From Aureibacillus halotolerans (GTDB lineage Bacteria; Bacillota; Bacilli; Bacillales; DSM-28697): 64,000 bases of DNA. The DNA is taken from assembly GCF_004363045.1 (NCBI RefSeq), contig NZ_SNYJ01000010.1:86269-150268 (forward strand), read 5' to 3'. The translations under genes and the position numbers were made by a program. Shown one piece after another: positions 22,041 through 33,675 of the stretch (position 1 is the first letter of the stretch; the number at the start of each line of letters is the position of its first letter). Below the pieces are notes generated by a model. It was not told where the DNA came from, ran no database searches, and saw only the letters and a program-made list of their open reading frames with translations.

Positions 22041-22142
22041 AGAAATTCCTCCTGCAAAATAATAGTAACAGTATACGGCGGATTCGTTGGTTCTATACGC
22101 ATGGACATGCCGCCATAGTTAATTGCCGAGGAGGAACCATAT

Positions 22143-23159
22143 ATGTGGCGGGCTGGCTTTAAGTGGATATATTTAATTTTAGGTACCATTATCGGGGCAG
22201 GATATGCGTCTGGAAGGGAAATTTGGCAATTTTTTGGTGAAGGCAGTTCACTCGCCATTGCACTGTTCACAGTGTTGTTTGCCATTTGCTGTTACGTCAT
22301 TATGTCGATCAGCAGGCGTCTGAAAACGGAGCATTATTTGCTTGTTCTTCAAGAAGTGGTTGGTCTTCGTTTGGCAAAGGTCTACGACGTTGTCATTGTC
22401 ATTTACCTGTTTATGACGACATTTATAATGTTGGCGGGTGGTGGCGCGACGCTTGAATCCTTTGATATCCCATACGTGATTGGTGTAGCGATCATCTGCA
22501 TTGCCGTTGTCGTTCTCTTTTTTTGGGGGACGGAAGGCATGCTCTCCGCCAATACCTTTATTTTGCCGATTTTAGTGACAAGCCTCGTGGTCATTTTATT
22601 TCTTTTCTTGTACCAACAAGAAGGACCTTTGCAAATGGATGTGCTCAATCAAAGCAATTGGCCAGCGTCATTAACCTTTACGGCGTTAAATCTCTTGTCG
22701 CTCACGGCTGTCCTGTCAGCGGTCGGTCATCAGATGAAAACAAGGGGCGAGTTGGCCATCGCCAGTGTAGGTAGTGCAGCGGTTCTTGGTGGGTTAACTT
22801 TGCTGTACAATACGTCATTGTCCAAAGTTGCTCATGAACTCGTTTTTTATGAAATCCCATTGTTTGCGATTTTGAAAAACTATCCGTGGGTCATGATTGT
22901 TATGATGTCGCTTTTGCTCTGGTTCGCCATTTATACGACCGCCTTAGCTTGCATATTCGGGTTAGTGTCGAGACTGAAAAAGCGAATTCGTTTGTCGATG
23001 TGGCAACTTGCACTCTTATTTGTTCTGCTGATGCTCCCATTTACAGGCTTTGGTTTTGGCCCGTTAATCGACGTTCTTTATCCTATTTATGGGTTAATCA
23101 ATTTGTATTTGTTTTCTGCCTTACTCCTATACCCTATTACCCGCAAATTCGCGCAATGA
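22143..23159 (+). CDS. YkvI-family membrane protein (APC superfamily)
   Basis: 338 residues with about ten hydrophobic segments. The first, WIYLILGTIIGAGYASGREI, carries the unwound-helix GAGYASG motif of the amino acid-polyamine-organocation superfamily and matches the YkvI group. Substrate unknown. Divergent from yyaC, with AGGAGGAACCAT before ATG 22143. It may be spore- or solute-related, but nothing in the sequence decides this. Confidence 0.8.
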   Translation: MWRAGFKWIYLILGTIIGAGYASGREIWQFFGEGSSLAIALFTVLFAICCYVIMSISRRLKTEHYLLVLQEVVGLRLAKVYDVVIVIYLFMTTFIMLAGGGATLESFDIPYVIGVAIICIAVVVLFFWGTEGMLSANTFILPILVTSLVVILFLFLYQQEGPLQMDVLNQSNWPASLTFTALNLLSLTAVLSAVGHQMKTRGELAIASVGSAAVLGGLTLLYNTSLSKVAHELVFYEIPLFAILKNYPWVMIVMMSLLLWFAIYTTALACIFGLVSRLKKRIRLSMWQLALLFVLLMLPFTGFGFGPLIDVLYPIYGLINLYLFSALLLYPITRKFAQ

Positions 23160-23282
23160 ATCGTTTCTCTGTTTGAAAGAGCAATGTTTTTTGATGGACA
23201 CGCCTTGCGTGCAACGCTTTGTATGCCATATGATACGAATAGGAGTTTCAAAAGGTTGCAAAAGGACGCTGGAGGGCTGGGC

Positions 23283-23492
23283 ATGGAACAAAAAACGTTT
23301 GGTCTCTATGATGTAGTTGAAATGAAAAAGCCCCATCCATGTGGGGAAAATCGTTGGCAGATTATTCGAATGGGGATGGATATTCGCTGCAAGTGTCAAG
23401 GATGTGGACAAAGTGTGCTGTTTCCACGGAAAGAATTTTCCAAAAAAATGAAAAAAATGCTCGAACGCCATGAACCGACAGAAGAAGACTAG
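23283..23492 (+). CDS. yyzM: DUF951 protein YyzM
   Basis: 69-residue protein with LYDVVEMKKPHPCGENRWQI, then CKCQGCGQSVLFPR, so three or four cysteines that could bind zinc. DUF951 proteins lie directly before ychF in Bacilli, as here (82 bp). Start ATG 23283 with GGAGGGCTGGGC; a longer frame to 23184 has no ribosome site. Function unknown. Confidence 0.88.
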   Translation: MEQKTFGLYDVVEMKKPHPCGENRWQIIRMGMDIRCKCQGCGQSVLFPRKEFSKKMKKMLERHEPTEED

Positions 23493-23574
23493 CGATTCGT
23501 CTTGTCATTCCTGCGGAGTCTCTCTATAATTGGAAGGGACAACGTGTGCGTTTATGAATTGAGGAGTGAAGTAC

Positions 23575-24675
23575 ATGGCATTAACGACAGGTATCGTCGG
23601 TCTGCCGAACGTCGGCAAATCGACTCTTTTTAATGCAATTACACAAGCTGGAGCGGAATCGGCCAACTATCCATTTTGTACGATTGATCCCAATGTGGGG
23701 ATTGTGGAAGTACCCGATCATCGATTGAACAAATTAACCGAGCTCGTCAAACCGAAAAAGACTGTGCCAACCGCATTTGAATTTACAGACATCGCTGGTA
23801 TTGTAAAAGGCGCGAGCAAAGGCGAAGGACTTGGCAATCAATTTTTGTCTCATATTCGCCAAGTGGATGCGATTTCGCATGTCGTCCGTTGCTTTGAGGA
23901 TGATAATATTACGCATGTGTCTGGGCAAGTCGATCCAATTGACGACATCGAAACGATTAATCTTGAGCTTATTTTGGCAGACCTTGAAAGTGTGGAAAAG
24001 CGTCTGACCCGTGTAGCGAAGCTGGCAAAGCAAAAGGATAAAACAGCTGTCATTGAGCATGATGTGCTCGTTCGCTTGAAAGAAGCTTTTGAAGCTGAGC
24101 AACCTGCAAGGTCCCTTGAATTTTCAAAGGAGGAGGCGCCAATTGTTAAAGGCCTCCATCTATTAACGAGCAAGCCAGTGCTTTATGTTGCTAATGTGAG
24201 CGAGGAAGAAGTCGCTGATGCGTCAAACAATGCCCTTGTGAAAAAAGTGCAGGATTTTGCTAGTCAGGAACAAGCTGAAGTCATTGTTGTCTGTGCAAAA
24301 GTCGAGTCGGAAATCGCTGAGCTTGATGGTGAGGAAAAGGCGATGTTCTTAGACGAGCTTGGCATTGAGGAGTCAGGACTAGATCAGCTCATTCGTGCGG
24401 CGTATGGTTTGCTTGGGCTCGGTACGTATTTTACTGCCGGTGAGCAAGAAGTGCGTGCATGGACATTCCGAAGCGGGATTAAAGCACCTCAAGCAGCTGG
24501 TATTATCCATACGGATTTTGAGCGAGGCTTTATCCGGGCAGAAACCGTTTCATATGAGGACCTTGTCGATGCAGAATCGATGGGTGTGGCTCGTGAGCGT
24601 GGAAAGGTTCGTCTAGAAGGAAAAGAATACATTGTTCAGGACGGCGATGTGATTCATTTCCGTTTTAATGTGTAG
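23575..24675 (+). CDS. ychF: Redox-regulated ATPase YchF (EngD/OLA1 family)
   Basis: Obg-related P-loop NTPase that prefers ATP and binds ribosomes. G1 GLPNVGKST is at residues 9-17, DIAGIVKGASKGEG follows, and the C-terminal TGS domain ends FRFNV. ATG 23575 with GAGGAGTGA gives 366 residues, the family length. Confidence 0.96.
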   Translation: MALTTGIVGLPNVGKSTLFNAITQAGAESANYPFCTIDPNVGIVEVPDHRLNKLTELVKPKKTVPTAFEFTDIAGIVKGASKGEGLGNQFLSHIRQVDAISHVVRCFEDDNITHVSGQVDPIDDIETINLELILADLESVEKRLTRVAKLAKQKDKTAVIEHDVLVRLKEAFEAEQPARSLEFSKEEAPIVKGLHLLTSKPVLYVANVSEEEVADASNNALVKKVQDFASQEQAEVIVVCAKVESEIAELDGEEKAMFLDELGIEESGLDQLIRAAYGLLGLGTYFTAGEQEVRAWTFRSGIKAPQAAGIIHTDFERGFIRAETVSYEDLVDAESMGVARERGKVRLEGKEYIVQDGDVIHFRFNV

Positions 24676-24682
24676 AAAACAC

Positions 24683-24796
24683 TTGAAAAAGAGTAAGACC
24701 ATTGATATAATTATAAGCTGTGAGTAATGAATATACTTGCTCCTTGCTCCTGGCATCGTTCTAGGAGCCGCTTAGTCCAAAGGGAGGTGACTGATA
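24683..24796 (+). promoter_or_regulatory. rpsF promoter and candidate S6:S18 autoregulatory leader
   Basis: TTGAAA (24683-24688), 17-bp spacer, TATAAT (24706-24711). The leader then contains GCTCCTGGCATCGTTCTAGG followed by AGCCG, a hairpin next to a CCG, which resembles the conserved rpsF leader in which CCG is bound by the S6:S18 complex. AGGGAGGTGA precedes rpsF. The promoter is strong; the RNA motif call is tentative. Confidence 0.6.
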
Positions 24797-25084
24797 ATGC
24801 GTAACTACGAAATCATGTACATCCTTCGTCCAGACTTGGATGAAGAAGCTCAAAAAAGCGTGAACACTTACTTTCAAGAGGTGTTGACAAACAACGGTGC
24901 GACAATCAATGAAACCAAGGTTTGGGGAAAACGCCGCCTTGCTTATGAGATTGATGACTATCGTGAAGGTGTTTATATGATTGTAAAGGCAAACTGTGAA
25001 ACAGTAGCGATCAATGAGTTCGACCGCCTTTCAAAAATCAACGACAACATCCTTCGTCATATGGCGATTCGCGAAGAAGAATAA
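24797..25084 (+). CDS. rpsF: Small ribosomal subunit protein bS6
   Basis: 95 residues beginning [20 protein letters not shown], with [19 protein letters not shown], diagnostic for S6. First gene of the rpsF-ssb-rpsR operon. Confidence 0.98.
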   Translation: MRNYEIMYILRPDLDEEAQKSVNTYFQEVLTNNGATINETKVWGKRRLAYEIDDYREGVYMIVKANCETVAINEFDRLSKINDNILRHMAIREEE

Positions 25085-25102
25085 AAACAAGGAGTGGTCT
25101 GG

Positions 25103-25893
<791 letters not shown>

Positions 25894-25909
25894 CTTATAG
25901 AACAGTTAT

Positions 25910-25940
25910 AAAAAGACACAGCAGACGCTGTGTCTTTTTT
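25910..25940 (+). terminator. Terminator after rpsR
   Basis: AAAAAGACACAGC, loop AGAC, GCTGTGTCTTTTTT: a 9-bp GC-containing stem with T-run. Confidence 0.92.
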
Positions 25941-26078
25941 TCAAAAAGGTAGGACGGTTTTGTCTGTTGGCTATGCTTCGGTGGAAAAACGTTAGATGCT
26001 AAGAAGCAATGGTGGTTGAAACCTGTTGAGTTTGCCCATAAAATAAAGAGAGCTGTTTAATGGTATTGAGGTGAAAAA

Positions 26079-27014
26079 TTGACGATATCAAACGTTGTTA
26101 AAGAAGGATTTCTTCTGTTTTTGCTTTACTTTGCCCTACTGTTGATTGGCGTCAACAGCCCGTTCTTTGCTCTCATCTGGATGCTTCTCCCCTTGCCATT
26201 TGCTGTTCACGCATCAAGGCACGGTGTAAAAGCTGGCGGTGCCCTAGGTCTCATTGCGATTGTCGCAAGTAGTCTTGTGTATGTGTATGTCGGATTGTTT
26301 GCCATCCCTGCCGTGGTTCTTGGCGTTGGCATTGGCCATTGGGTCATGAGCAAAAAGAGCCCGTTTTTCATCTGGGCTTACAGTGCTCTGATTTATGTCG
26401 CTATGTCTATAGCAACGGTATTGACCTTAACATTTGTTTTTCAAATGGATGTCAATGCGCTCTATGAAGCCAATATGGAACAAACCCTTGCCATGTCTCA
26501 GCAAACGTTCCAATCGCTTGGAGATGATTTTGCTCAGGAGCAAGCGGACGTTTTGCGAGCCGGATTTGAAGAGATGAGACAATTGATGCCCACCTTAGTG
26601 GCAGGCTCGTGTGCCATGCTCGGTTGGTTGACGACAATCCTTACGCTGTCTGTGCTCAAGACCACATCGCCTGAAAAGCCTAGAGCTTGGGAGCCCTTTC
26701 GTAACTGGCAGTTTCCTAAAGGGTACGCGATCTTTTATATTATCGTGTCGCTGCTAACGATGTTTATTAACGACGACAGCGCCTTTTCCGTCATGTTGTT
26801 GAATATATTTGCTGTATTGCTCGTATTGATGGCGATACAGGGATTTTCGTTTATTTTTTATTTCTGCCGCGTGAAAGGGTACTCGAAAGCCATTCCTATT
26901 ATCGTGACGATCGTGTCGCTGTTGTTCTCGTTTATCACACTTTTCCTGATTCGTTTTATTGGCGTTTTTGATTTGATTTTTCAGCTTCGCAGCCGATTGA
27001 AATCAGGAAAGTAA
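26079..27014 (+). CDS. yybS: DUF2232 membrane protein YybS
   Basis: 311 residues with about eight membrane segments, of the DUF2232 family that precedes gdpP in Bacilli. It has an extended loop around residues 125-165 with many acidic residues. TTG start at 26079 after GAGGTGAAAAA; no better start is in frame. Role unknown; the 21-bp gap to gdpP suggests co-expression. Confidence 0.85.
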   Translation: MTISNVVKEGFLLFLLYFALLLIGVNSPFFALIWMLLPLPFAVHASRHGVKAGGALGLIAIVASSLVYVYVGLFAIPAVVLGVGIGHWVMSKKSPFFIWAYSALIYVAMSIATVLTLTFVFQMDVNALYEANMEQTLAMSQQTFQSLGDDFAQEQADVLRAGFEEMRQLMPTLVAGSCAMLGWLTTILTLSVLKTTSPEKPRAWEPFRNWQFPKGYAIFYIIVSLLTMFINDDSAFSVMLLNIFAVLLVLMAIQGFSFIFYFCRVKGYSKAIPIIVTIVSLLFSFITLFLIRFIGVFDLIFQLRSRLKSGK

Positions 27015-27035
27015 TTAAAAAAAGGAGGACCTTGC

Positions 27036-29009
27036 ATGCCGAACTTTGACGCCCGAAAGAAATATCCACCGCAGATGCTTGTACTACTTGCCTTAGGGCT
27101 CATTGCTGGTCTCCTGCTTGTATGGCATGAGCCGGTCACAGGCATCGTGTGTTTACTCCTTTGGGCGGGAGCGGCGGTGTTTGCGTTTATTGCAGAGAAT
27201 CGTCAGCAAAAACAATTAACCACATACGTGTCCAATCTCTCTCACCGTGTGAAAAAGGTGGGAGGCGAGGTGTTGCAAGAGCTTCCACTCGGAATTCTCT
27301 TGTTTAATGAGCGTTATGAAATTGATTGGGCAAACCAGCACCTGGCTTCGTTTCTGAAAAAGGAAAGCTTGCCAGGCCTGTCCTTAAATGACATTTCTCC
27401 TGCGTTGATTCCGTTACTTAAAGAGGAGGCGTCGATTGAGACGGTCACGTTACACGGTCGTACGTTTCGCATCTACTTTAAATCGGATGAACGACTCCTG
27501 TATTTCTTTGATATTACAGAGCAGCACGAGCTAGAAAAGCAGTTCAAGGATGAACAAATTGCGTTTGGGCTAATTTACCTCGACAACTATGAGGAAGTCA
27601 CTCAGGGCATGGACGATCAATTAAAAAGCAACATTAATAGCCAGGTAACCTCAGCGATGAATCAATGGGCCATTGATCACGGCATTTACTTGAAGAAGGT
27701 GGCCGCTGATCGTTTCTTTGCCGTTTTGAATCGCCGCATCTTGAGAACTTTGGAAAAAGAAAAGTTTACAATTCTCGACGACATACGCCATTTGACGTCT
27801 AAGCAAAACATCCCTCTCACGCTATCGATTGCCGTTGGGAGTGGTGAAGCCCCATACCCTGAGCTTGGGTTTCTGGCCCAATCGAGCCTTGATCTTGCAC
27901 TCGGGCGTGGCGGCGATCAAGTCGCTATTAAGCAAACCAACGGAAAAGTACGTTTTTACGGAGGCAAAACCAACCCGATCGAAAAACGTACAAGGGTACG
28001 TGCGCGCGTCATTTCGCATGCGTTACGGGAGCTTGTGTTATCCAGTGACCAAGTGTTTATTATGGGGCATCGATACCCCGATATGGATGCAGTCGGCGCG
28101 TCTCTCGGTGTGCTGAAAATCGCTCAAGCGAATGATAAAAAAGGGCGCATCGTGCTAAATCCAAATGAATTGGACACCGGCGTCCGCCGCCTCATGGCAG
28201 AGGTGAAGGAAAATGATCGCCTTTGGCAGCACTTCATCACGCCGGAGCAGGCGATGGAAGCTGTGACACGTAACACGTTGCTTGTGATTGTTGATACAAA
28301 TAAGCCGTCCATGGTCATTGATGAAAGGCTCATCAGCAAAACCGATCATGTGGTTGTTATTGATCACCATCGTCGCGGTGAGGATTTTATTAATGATGCT
28401 GTGCTCGTGTATATGGAGCCTTATGCCTCCTCGACGGCAGAGTTGGTCACCGAATTGCTTGAGTATCAGCCAAAAGGACTTGAGGTCAGTATGCTTGAGG
28501 CGACGGCATTGCTTGCAGGCATTATCGTAGATACAAAAAGCTTTACGCTACGAACCGGTGCGCGGACGTTTGATGCGGCATCCTACCTGCGTTCCAAAGG
28601 GGCAGATACTGTGCTCGTTCAAAAGTTTCTCAAGGAAGACATTGATCACTTTGTGCAACGGGCACAGCTGATCTCTAATGCGGACATTTACCGTGACGGC
28701 ATCGCCATTGCGCGAGGCGACATGGAAGAGGGCGTTGATCAAGTGCTCATCGCTCAAGCAGCAGACACATTGCTGGCGATGAATGAAGTGACGGCGTCGT
28801 TTGTGATTTGCCGACGAGAAGATGGTAAAATAAGCGTTAGTGCAAGATCTCTCGGAGACATCAATGTGCAGTTGATCATGGAATCGCTCGGGGGAGGCGG
28901 TCATTTATCGAATGCAGCCGCTCAATTTGAGGGGGGCACGGTGGATGAAGCCATTGCCCGACTCCGAAAGGTCATTGATGAATATCTTGAAGGGGGAGAC
29001 GAAGAATGA
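27036..29009 (+). CDS. gdpP: Cyclic-di-AMP phosphodiesterase GdpP
   Basis: 657-residue membrane enzyme that hydrolyses c-di-AMP. Two N-terminal membrane segments (about 14-54), a PAS-like domain (about 80-155), a degenerate GGDEF domain (about 170-300), then DHH-DHHA1: PDMDAVGAS near residue 349, VIDHH near 443 and [10 protein letters not shown] near 622. ATG 27036 after AAAGGAGGACC. Overlaps rplI by 4 bp, so ribosomal protein L9 and second-messenger turnover are coupled in expression. Confidence 0.96.
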   Translation: MPNFDARKKYPPQMLVLLALGLIAGLLLVWHEPVTGIVCLLLWAGAAVFAFIAENRQQKQLTTYVSNLSHRVKKVGGEVLQELPLGILLFNERYEIDWANQHLASFLKKESLPGLSLNDISPALIPLLKEEASIETVTLHGRTFRIYFKSDERLLYFFDITEQHELEKQFKDEQIAFGLIYLDNYEEVTQGMDDQLKSNINSQVTSAMNQWAIDHGIYLKKVAADRFFAVLNRRILRTLEKEKFTILDDIRHLTSKQNIPLTLSIAVGSGEAPYPELGFLAQSSLDLALGRGGDQVAIKQTNGKVRFYGGKTNPIEKRTRVRARVISHALRELVLSSDQVFIMGHRYPDMDAVGASLGVLKIAQANDKKGRIVLNPNELDTGVRRLMAEVKENDRLWQHFITPEQAMEAVTRNTLLVIVDTNKPSMVIDERLISKTDHVVVIDHHRRGEDFINDAVLVYMEPYASSTAELVTELLEYQPKGLEVSMLEATALLAGIIVDTKSFTLRTGARTFDAASYLRSKGADTVLVQKFLKEDIDHFVQRAQLISNADIYRDGIAIARGDMEEGVDQVLIAQAADTLLAMNEVTASFVICRREDGKISVSARSLGDINVQLIMESLGGGGHLSNAAAQFEGGTVDEAIARLRKVIDEYLEGGDEE

Positions 29010-29452
29010 AGGTTATCTTTACACAGGACGTGAAAGGAAAAGGAACGAAAGGCGAGACAAAAAACGTTTCTGATGGCTATGCTAGAAATTTCCTTTTGAA
29101 AAATGGGTATGCAGTAGAAGCAACGACTGCTAACATGAAATCATTGCAGCAGCAAAAGAAAAAAATACAAGAACTAGAAAACGAAGAGCTTGAAGATGCG
29201 AAAGCATTGAAGGATGAGGTTGAAAAGCTTGAAGTCTCCTTGCAGACGAAGGCAGGGGAAGGCGGTCGTTTGTTTGGTTCAATCACAAGCAAACAAATCG
29301 CTGATGAGTTGAAAAAAGCTCATAACCTCAAGGTGGATAAACGCAAAATTGAACTGGATCAGCCGATTCGTTCCTTAGGGTATACGAAGGTTCCAGTGAA
29401 GCTGCACCCGGACGTCACGGCAACACTGAAGGTGCATGTGAAAGAAGCGTAA
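29006..29452 (+). CDS. rplI: Large ribosomal subunit protein bL9
   Basis: 148 residues starting [20 protein letters not shown], with the long central helix (about 40-75) and the C-terminal rRNA-binding domain. ATG 29006 overlaps the gdpP stop. Confidence 0.97.
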   Translation: MKVIFTQDVKGKGTKGETKNVSDGYARNFLLKNGYAVEATTANMKSLQQQKKKIQELENEELEDAKALKDEVEKLEVSLQTKAGEGGRLFGSITSKQIADELKKAHNLKVDKRKIELDQPIRSLGYTKVPVKLHPDVTATLKVHVKEA

Positions 29453-29463
29453 GCCAACAACCA

Positions 29464-29500
29464 CCCCCGCTCCTCATTAATGTGCAGCGGGGGTTTTTTT
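29464..29500 (+). terminator. Terminator after rplI
   Basis: CCCCCGCT and AGCGGGGG form an 8-bp GC-rich stem followed by seven T. Confidence 0.93.
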
Positions 29501-29545
29501 AGTAGAGCGAACGATATTGTTGTAAGAAAAAGGGGTGGAGAACAG

Positions 29546-30913
29546 ATGAGTGACATGATGGAAGGGCGGCTGCCGCCGCAAAATACGGAAGCGGAGCAGG
29601 CAGTGCTCGGGGCTGTGTTTTTAGATCCAGCATCGATGACCACCGCCTCAGAGCTTGTCATGCCAGAGGATTTCTACAAAACGTCTCACCAGCGTATCTT
29701 TCATACGATGATGTCGCTAGCAGAAAAAAATGAGCCTGTCGATTTGGTTACTGTTACGTCAGAGCTCGCCGACCACAAAATACTAGAGGAAATCGGCGGC
29801 GTTTCCTATTTAACACAGCTCGCTGACTCCGCCCCAACCGCAGCGAACATTGAGTATTACGCGCGTATCGTCGAGGAGAAATCGATCCTGCGTCGATTGA
29901 TTCGTACAGCCACCGACATTGCAGAGGATGGCTACTCACGAGACGATGAAGTGCAAAACGTTCTTTCCAATGCTGAAAAAAACATCATGGCGATTTCGCA
30001 ACGAAAAAACTCTGGGAACTTCAAGGAAATTAAAGACGTCCTAGTGGATACGTATGACAACATTGAAATGCTTCATAATCGGCAAGGTGACATTACAGGC
30101 ATTGCCTCCGGCTTTTCGGAATTGGATCGCATGACAGCCGGTTTTCAACGCAATGACTTGATTATTGTAGCTGCCCGCCCATCCGTAGGTAAGACAGCAT
30201 TTGCCTTGAACATCGCTCAAAATGTCGCCATTCATGCGAATGAAAATGTCGCGATTTTTAGCTTGGAGATGGGCGCCGAACAGCTCGTCATGCGGATGCT
30301 CTGTGCGGAGGGCAACATTGACGCCCAGCGGCTCAGAACGGGCAAACTAACGTCTGATGACTGGCAAAAGCTGACGATGGCGATGGGCAGCCTCTCTAAC
30401 GCAGGCATTTACATCGATGATACGCCGGGGATAAGAGTCAATGACATACGTGCTAAATGCCGCCGTCTAAAGATGGAGCATGGCATTGGTATGATCTTGA
30501 TTGACTACCTACAGCTCATTGCGGGCTCCTCACGAAATGGCGGCGAAAACCGCCAGCAAGAGGTTTCCGAGATTTCACGTTCTTTAAAAGCACTCGCCCG
30601 TGAGCTTGAAGTTCCTGTTATTGCGCTATCACAGCTCTCCCGTGGTGTTGAATCACGCCAGGACAAACGTCCAATGATGTCTGACATTCGGGAATCCGGG
30701 AGTATTGAGCAGGATGCCGATATCGTCTCGTTTTTGTATCGGGACGATTACTATGATAAAGAATCCGAAAGCCAAAACATTATTGAGATTATTATCGCCA
30801 AACAACGGAACGGCCCTGTAGGTACTGTTGAGCTTGCGTTTGTGAAGGAATACAATAAGTTCGTTAACCTAGAGACACGGCATAATGAACATGACATGCC
30901 GCCTGGTGCATGA
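29546..30913 (+). CDS. dnaC: Replicative DNA helicase (DnaB type, DnaC in B. subtilis)
   Basis: Hexameric 5'-3' helicase at the fork. N-terminal domain starts RLPPQNTEAEQAVLGAVFLD; the RecA-like domain has ARPSVGKTAFALNIA (Walker A near residues 211-218) and the Walker B region GMILIDYLQLI; DnaB motif 4 reads ALSQLSRGVESRQDKRP. ATG 29546 after AGGGGTGGAG gives 455 residues, family length; an upstream ATG at 29480 is rejected because it lies in the rplI terminator. Confidence 0.96.
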   Translation: MSDMMEGRLPPQNTEAEQAVLGAVFLDPASMTTASELVMPEDFYKTSHQRIFHTMMSLAEKNEPVDLVTVTSELADHKILEEIGGVSYLTQLADSAPTAANIEYYARIVEEKSILRRLIRTATDIAEDGYSRDDEVQNVLSNAEKNIMAISQRKNSGNFKEIKDVLVDTYDNIEMLHNRQGDITGIASGFSELDRMTAGFQRNDLIIVAARPSVGKTAFALNIAQNVAIHANENVAIFSLEMGAEQLVMRMLCAEGNIDAQRLRTGKLTSDDWQKLTMAMGSLSNAGIYIDDTPGIRVNDIRAKCRRLKMEHGIGMILIDYLQLIAGSSRNGGENRQQEVSEISRSLKALARELEVPVIALSQLSRGVESRQDKRPMMSDIRESGSIEQDADIVSFLYRDDYYDKESESQNIIEIIIAKQRNGPVGTVELAFVKEYNKFVNLETRHNEHDMPPGA

Positions 30914-30982
30914 TCATATCGTCGTGGGTTAAGTTGAAAAGGAGGTCAGTGCCTCACTCTGGCCAACTTGGTGAACATATTA

Positions 30983-31016
30983 GCGCAACGCGAAAACAAA
31001 GCGTTGCGTTTTGTTT
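30983..31016 (+). terminator. Likely terminator between dnaC and purA
   Basis: GCGCAACGC and GCGTTGCG form a GC-rich stem around GAAAACAAA, followed by TTTTGTTTTG. Confidence 0.7.
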
Positions 31017-31054
31017 TGCTCAAGGGTTTAAATGAATGGTAGCCGTTCTTCTCA

Positions 31055-31099
31055 ATAGACGAACATAAAATGGAATTGATGTTATAATCGTTCGTCTTC
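31055..31099 (+). promoter_or_regulatory. purA promoter with candidate PurR boxes
   Basis: Extended -10 TGTTATAAT (31080-31088) without a clear -35. It is flanked by inverted CGAAC cores: ATAGACGAACATA (31055-31067) and the reverse ATCGTTCGTCTTC (31087-31099). The CGAAC cores in opposite orientation resemble PurBox pairs bound by the Bacillus PurR repressor, though both deviate from the consensus. Confidence 0.5.
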
Positions 31100-31172
31100 T
31101 CATTGACTTTCCCTGTGGTTACTGATACAATCATCTACGGTTACATGTGAAAATGCGTACTTTTAAACATAG

Positions 31173-32504
<1,332 letters not shown>

Positions 32505-32521
32505 AGGGGAAGACTATAGTC

Positions 32522-32568
32522 AGGAAGGGAAAACATCCAATAAATTTTCCCTTCCTTCCCCCTTTTTT
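32522..32568 (+). terminator. Terminator after purA
   Basis: GGAAGGGAAAA pairs with TTTTCCCTTCC (11 bp), followed by TCCCCC and six T. Confidence 0.88.
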
Positions 32569-32630
32569 ATAAAAAAAGCTTGCATGTTCCCTCTCGTTTA
32601 TGATAATATTATTATTGTCGTTGTTGAGAG

Positions 32631-32703
32631 GAGCCATTAGCTCAGCCGGTAGAGCATCTGACTTTTAATCAGAGGGTCGGAGGTTCGAATCCTCCATGGC
32701 TCA
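32631..32703 (+). tRNA. tRNA-Lys (anticodon TTT)
   Basis: 73 nt cloverleaf: acceptor GAGCCAT/ATGGCTC, D arm with AGCTCAGCCGGTAGAGC, anticodon loop CTTTTAA, T arm GGAGG TTCGAAT CCTCC, discriminator A. CCA is not encoded. Confidence 0.97.
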
Positions 32704-32715
32704 TATAAAAATCGT

Positions 32716-32792
<77 letters not shown>

Positions 32793-32798
32793 AAATAA

Positions 32799-33020
32799 TT
32801 GACGCATCTACATCGAGCAACATCCCTGATAAGTCAATACTGTAGTACTCGTAGAGTGCAACCAATTTAAAATTGACGCATCTGCGTTGAAACACTTCTT
32901 CGCCAAGTCAATGTTGTAGTACTTGAAGAGTGCAATTAAATCAAGTTTGCACCACTACGTTGATCATCATCTTGACAAGTCAACATTAGCAATATGTGCA
33001 CTATTTCTTTACATACATAA
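32799..33020. repeat. Three tandem 74-bp repeats between tRNA-fMet and tRNA-Asp
   Basis: TTGACGCATCT units begin at 32799 and 32873; a diverged third (TTGCACCACTACGTTGA) begins at 32947, an exact 74-bp period. Each unit has TTGAC near its start and GTCAA about 35 bp on, plus (in the first two) TGTAGTACT and AGAGTGCAA. No reading frame or tRNA-like fold is apparent. Confidence 0.85.
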
Positions 33021-33059
33021 ACGTTTGAGGATACGCAAAATTCTTACAATTTTATACAA

Positions 33060-33135
33060 GGTCCCGTGGTGTAGCGGTTAACATGCCTGCCTGTCACGCA
33101 GGAGATCGCCGGTTCGATCCCGGTCGGGACCGCCA
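33060..33135 (+). tRNA. tRNA-Asp (anticodon GTC)
   Basis: 76 nt with encoded CCA: acceptor GGTCCCG/CGGGACC, anticodon arm CCTGC CTGTCAC GCAGG, T arm CCGG TTCGATC CCGG. Confidence 0.97.
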
Positions 33136-33157
33136 TTTTATTTTTTTTTGCGTATAT

Positions 33158-33230
<73 letters not shown>

Positions 33231-33245
33231 CTTTTTTACCTAACT

Positions 33246-33268
33246 AGACCTTTGAGGGTCTTTTTTTA
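33246..33268 (+). terminator. Terminator of the tRNA cluster
   Basis: AGACC, short loop, GGTCT followed by a run of T, 15 bp after tRNA-Phe. Confidence 0.75.
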
Positions 33269-33361
33269 TTTGTCTGAAAGCAAAGATCGTTGAAGGGTAG
33301 ATAGCCTAAGTTTTCTATGCTTTTCTTCCTCTGGTGAGATTGTGAGATGATATCTCTTTTC

Positions 33362-33385
33362 GAGACCTATATAGGTCTTTTTTTA
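33362..33385 (+). terminator. Second hairpin with T-run before the ABC operon
   Basis: AGACCTATATAGGTCT is a perfect 16-bp palindrome followed by seven T. It resembles the preceding terminator and could be an attenuator in a leader for the downstream genes or simply a second terminator. Apart from this, 33270-33675 shows no gene I can support. Confidence 0.6.
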
Positions 33386-33675
33386 TGTGCATTGAAGTGA
33401 ATATGATAACTGAAGCACATAAGTACAAACTAAAGAAAATACACGAGTTGGTCTTTCTTGTTTTTTCGTAATTTTTAAAAATCCATAACGAAAATAAAGA
33501 AAAATTTCCCATGATAAACTATAATTGTCTTAATAACGTCTACATAAGCACTAGGGTCTTTAATGAACGATTTCTTTCTTCTTCTATTCTCTCAACAAGA
33601 AATTACGTTATTGACTATTTCAAAATGAGAAATAGTCGGTCCCTGTCGTTAATGATGAAGAAAGGAGTTGGTTTT

